DNA from: Flavobacteriales bacterium UBA5040
Lineage (GTDB): Bacteria; Bacteroidota; Bacteroidia; Flavobacteriales; Weeksellaceae
Assembly: GCA_002415135.1 (NCBI GenBank)
Contig: DIBY01000014.1
Location: 9,409 to 63,212 of the forward strand
Direction: 5' to 3'
DNA length: 53,804 nt
Positions 51,806 through 53,804 of this stretch are shown here, piece by piece; the stretch's first letter is position 1, and the number at the start of each line of letters is the position of its first letter. The position numbers and the translations under genes are program-made. Under the pieces are notes generated by a model. That model saw only the letters and a program-made list of their open reading frames with translations, was not told the origin of the DNA and did no database searches.

Positions 51806-53659
51806 ATCGAGTAGACGGCTCCGCTCATAATCGAACGGAGTACGCCTCTCACACCACCGTACGTACGGGTCTCGTATACGGCGGTTCGTATCTTGATGGG
51901 TTTAGTGATAGATGAAGTTCTAACATGGCGATGTAACCACGTTTCTTTAGCCTTGAAATAGTGATTGTTGTTCCTAAAATAGGACTTTGTGCGACTGCCC
52001 ATCCTCCTTTCCGAGTTCGACTATATGCATACGCAAGGCTTTGGTCGATTCCTAATCGAATGAGGTTTTTCCTCTTCCGTTCGGGCTTCTTCCAATCATG
52101 CCAAATGCAATACCGCAGTCGGTTTCTCACCCATCCGTCAAAGTTGATGAGTTTTCCTTTGATACTTGTTCCTCGAAAATAGTTTAACCATCCGCGCTGA
52201 ACTTCGTTAATCTTTTGGATGCGCTCATCAAAACTTATCGGAGCGGTTTTGCGGGTGAGGGATTTTAGTCGCTCTTTCAATCGTGTCCACGCTTTCTTGC
52301 CTACTACCAATTGGTATTTGCCCTTGTCCCCTTTCTTATAAGTAGATTCGAATCCGAATCCCAGTAGTTCAAATTGTACTGGCTTTCTAACGCCGCTTTT
52401 CTCACCATTAATAGTGAGTTTGAGTTTCGTTTTCAAGTACTTTTCTATGGCTTTAGCGTGGCAGTTGCATGGCTTTTATACTGGGTATAAATACTAAAAT
52501 CATCTGCGTAGCGTACAAATCGAAGTTTACGTTTTGTCAATTCTTTATCCAACTCATTGAGCAGGATATTCGACAACAACGGACTTAAAGGTGAACCTTG
52601 CGGAACTCCTTTTCTTCGTTTGTGTAATTGACCATTGATTAGAATTGGGGCTCGTAACCATTTGCGGATTAAGCGCATGGTTATTGGGCATTTTACCTTT
52701 CGATAAAGTAAGTTCAGAAGAATGCAGTGGTCTACTTCATCAAAGAAGGTCTTTAGATCAATGTCTACAATAAATGGATAACCTTCATGGATATGCTCCA
52801 ACGCTTTACCAACTGCTTGGCGGGCGTTTTTGTTGGGTCTGAATCCATAACTGTGGACACTAAATTCATTCTCATAGTGTGGCATCAGAACTTGTGATAC
52901 CGCTTGTTGTAACACTCTATCGGTTACTGTTGGTATTCCCAAAAGTCGGGTTTTACCGTTTCCTTTAGGAATTTCTACTCCAAGAATGGGTTGAGGAAGA
53001 TAACACCTCTCTTTTATGGAGGAATAAAGTCGTGTTTTCTCTTTCCGAAGATAATCAGATAGTTCTTGCACGTTCATTCCGTCCACGCCAGCGCTGCCTT
53101 TATTTGCAATTACTTGCTGTAAGGCTCGTTGCATGTTGCGAATATGTAATACTCTTTCAATCATTCTTGTTCTTTTACTTTAACCTGTTCCGCTTTCCCA
53201 AGGCTATTCCGTTTAACGGGAATTCCATTGTGAATTAAGAACCAAAATACGTTCAGTCCTTCCTCGGGTTGTGAGTCCTCCGATTTATTCATCGGCTCGT
53301 TGCTCCTAAGTACTATGACTTCTGCTGACTTCTTCGTTTTACCAACTCGTGGCTACGAAGATCTCCCCAGGTAATGGCATCTTCTTTCACTCAATTCCTG
53401 CCGTATCTACATTTATGCACTTTTGTAATCTTAGGGCGTTACAATGATGTGCTTGCTTACCCATGCATAAATGCCTCTTATACGGTTCCTGTTCGTCAGT
53501 ACCGAGTTTTGTAGTCTCGCTTCCTTCAGATGTAACCTCACGGTTACCACCCTTGCGACTTACTAATGGTTCAAGGCGTTACCCTCGCCCATAAGGGACT
53601 TGCACCCTCTAGATTAATTTCCTACTTTCGTAAGAGAAAGATGCCCATGCTGGGCACAC
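51806..53659 (-). mobile_element. group II intron inserted in an attC-like site
   Basis: On the - strand it starts GTGTGCCCAGCATGGGC (53659 down), the usual group II 5' end, and ends ...CGAT at 51806. Domain V lies near 51848-51885 (CCGTATACGAGACCCGTACGTACGG), domain VI with a likely bulged A near 51815-51845. An RT gene fills the middle. Joining the flanks restores GCACTGCCTACAAC, exactly the complement of the cassette's own start at 49890. Orientation and site are as reported for group IIC-attC introns; class is inferred. Confidence 0.8.
51849..53164 (-). pseudogene. intron-encoded reverse transcriptase/maturase, frameshifted
   Basis: The N-terminal part (from 53164) has GSAGVDGMNV, YGFRPNKNARQAV, KGVPQGSPLSPLLSNILLNELD and RYADDFSIY with the catalytic YADD. 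It meets a stop after LKP at about 52445. The frame goes on as EKYLKTKLKLTINGEKSGVR from about 52460 and runs through the maturase domain (GWLNYFRG). A single base is missing near 52455-52462. Without frameshift correction the intron cannot make its own maturase. Confidence 0.85.
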
Positions 53660-53786
53660 ACATTGTATAAGCGTAATGCGGGATTTATTGCTAAATTGAA
53701 CATTTCGCCACGTAATAAAAATTCGTATAAAATGAAAGTATCATCTTCGAAAACCCGCACTACGCTTATACTTGACCGTTAGTGGC
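53660..53786 (+). repeat. right part of an attC-like site split by the intron
   Basis: ATTGTATAAGCGTAATGCGGG (53662 on) and CCCGCACTACGCTTATACTTG form the two arms; one mismatch. The R' end is GTTAGTGGC (53778-53786). The left end, GCACTGCCTAC, is at 51794-51804 beyond the intron. After this site GTTAGTGGCA starts a further cassette, with ATGAAA at 53799 as a possible gene start cut by the window end. Confidence 0.8.
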
Positions 53787-53804
53787 AATCCCCCTACCAT
53801 GAAA

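Noticed and set aside
51849..53164. Reverse transcriptase as a retron or diversity-generating element
   Set aside because: Flanks carry group II domain V and a GTGTG 5' end, and the C-terminal part is maturase-like; no msr/msd or template-repeat pair was seen.

Overview
The window looks like the backbone of a conjugative plasmid, or an integrated plasmid, from an AT-rich Bacteroidota, most likely Flavobacteriia of the Chryseobacterium/Weeksellaceae kind. The taxon is inferred from the Bacteroidota-type Tra set (TraE-F-G-I-J-K-M-N-O plus a TraQ-like lipoprotein), the BfmA/BtgA-like mobilisation protein and the base composition. Plasmid identity rests on an iteron array next to a Rep_3-type initiator, a ParA-type partition operon, a resolvase and complete transfer functions.

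Layout. 1-560 is a cassette end, a 144-bp repeat and a doubtful small gene. 724-14059 is the transfer region: a lytic transglycosylase on the + strand, then on the - strand the Tra operon, coupling protein, relaxase and accessory protein. 14060-18500 looks like a leading region: a candidate oriT, ArdC antirestriction protein, structured non-coding repeats, a broken gene, two unknown genes and an SRAP protein. 18535-24900 holds stress and DNA-repair cargo (SDR enzyme, PA2169-type protein, exonuclease VII). 24894-34915 is one co-directional five-gene operon: type III restriction and modification subunits, a HEPN-type Abi protein, a large SNF2-like helicase and a DUF4391 protein. 35090-40872 is resolvase, iteron origin, Rep, ParA with a partner, and small unknown genes. 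41652-53804 is on the + strand and reads as an integron-like cassette array: GmrSD-like DUF262/DUF1524 protein, MazEF, DUF5694 protein, TrlF-like PHP-ATPase, and a zinc-ribbon/DUF1643-like/WG-repeat trio. It is interrupted by a truncated IS91-type element with its tyrosine recombinase and by a group II intron inserted in an attC-like site.

How it fits together. The replicon appears modular: transfer, leading region, defence and repair cargo, replication/partition, cassette array. Five exact copies of a 17-bp sequence (ATAGTCGGAAAAAACAT) lie at or near the module borders. A 350-bp hairpin-bearing element is present in two diverged copies, each just upstream of a -strand operon (ardC; the small genes at 39.5-40.9 kb). 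It resembles in position the single-stranded promoters that switch on leading-region genes after conjugative entry. Cassette ends match in a reciprocal way (for example one cassette begins GTTGTAGGCAATGC and ends GCACTGCCTACAAC), which is the signature of integron cassettes, yet no integron integrase is seen in the window.

Limits. All calls come from reading the sequence. No alignment, folding or database search was run. The ends of the window fall inside the cassette array, so circularity cannot be decided.
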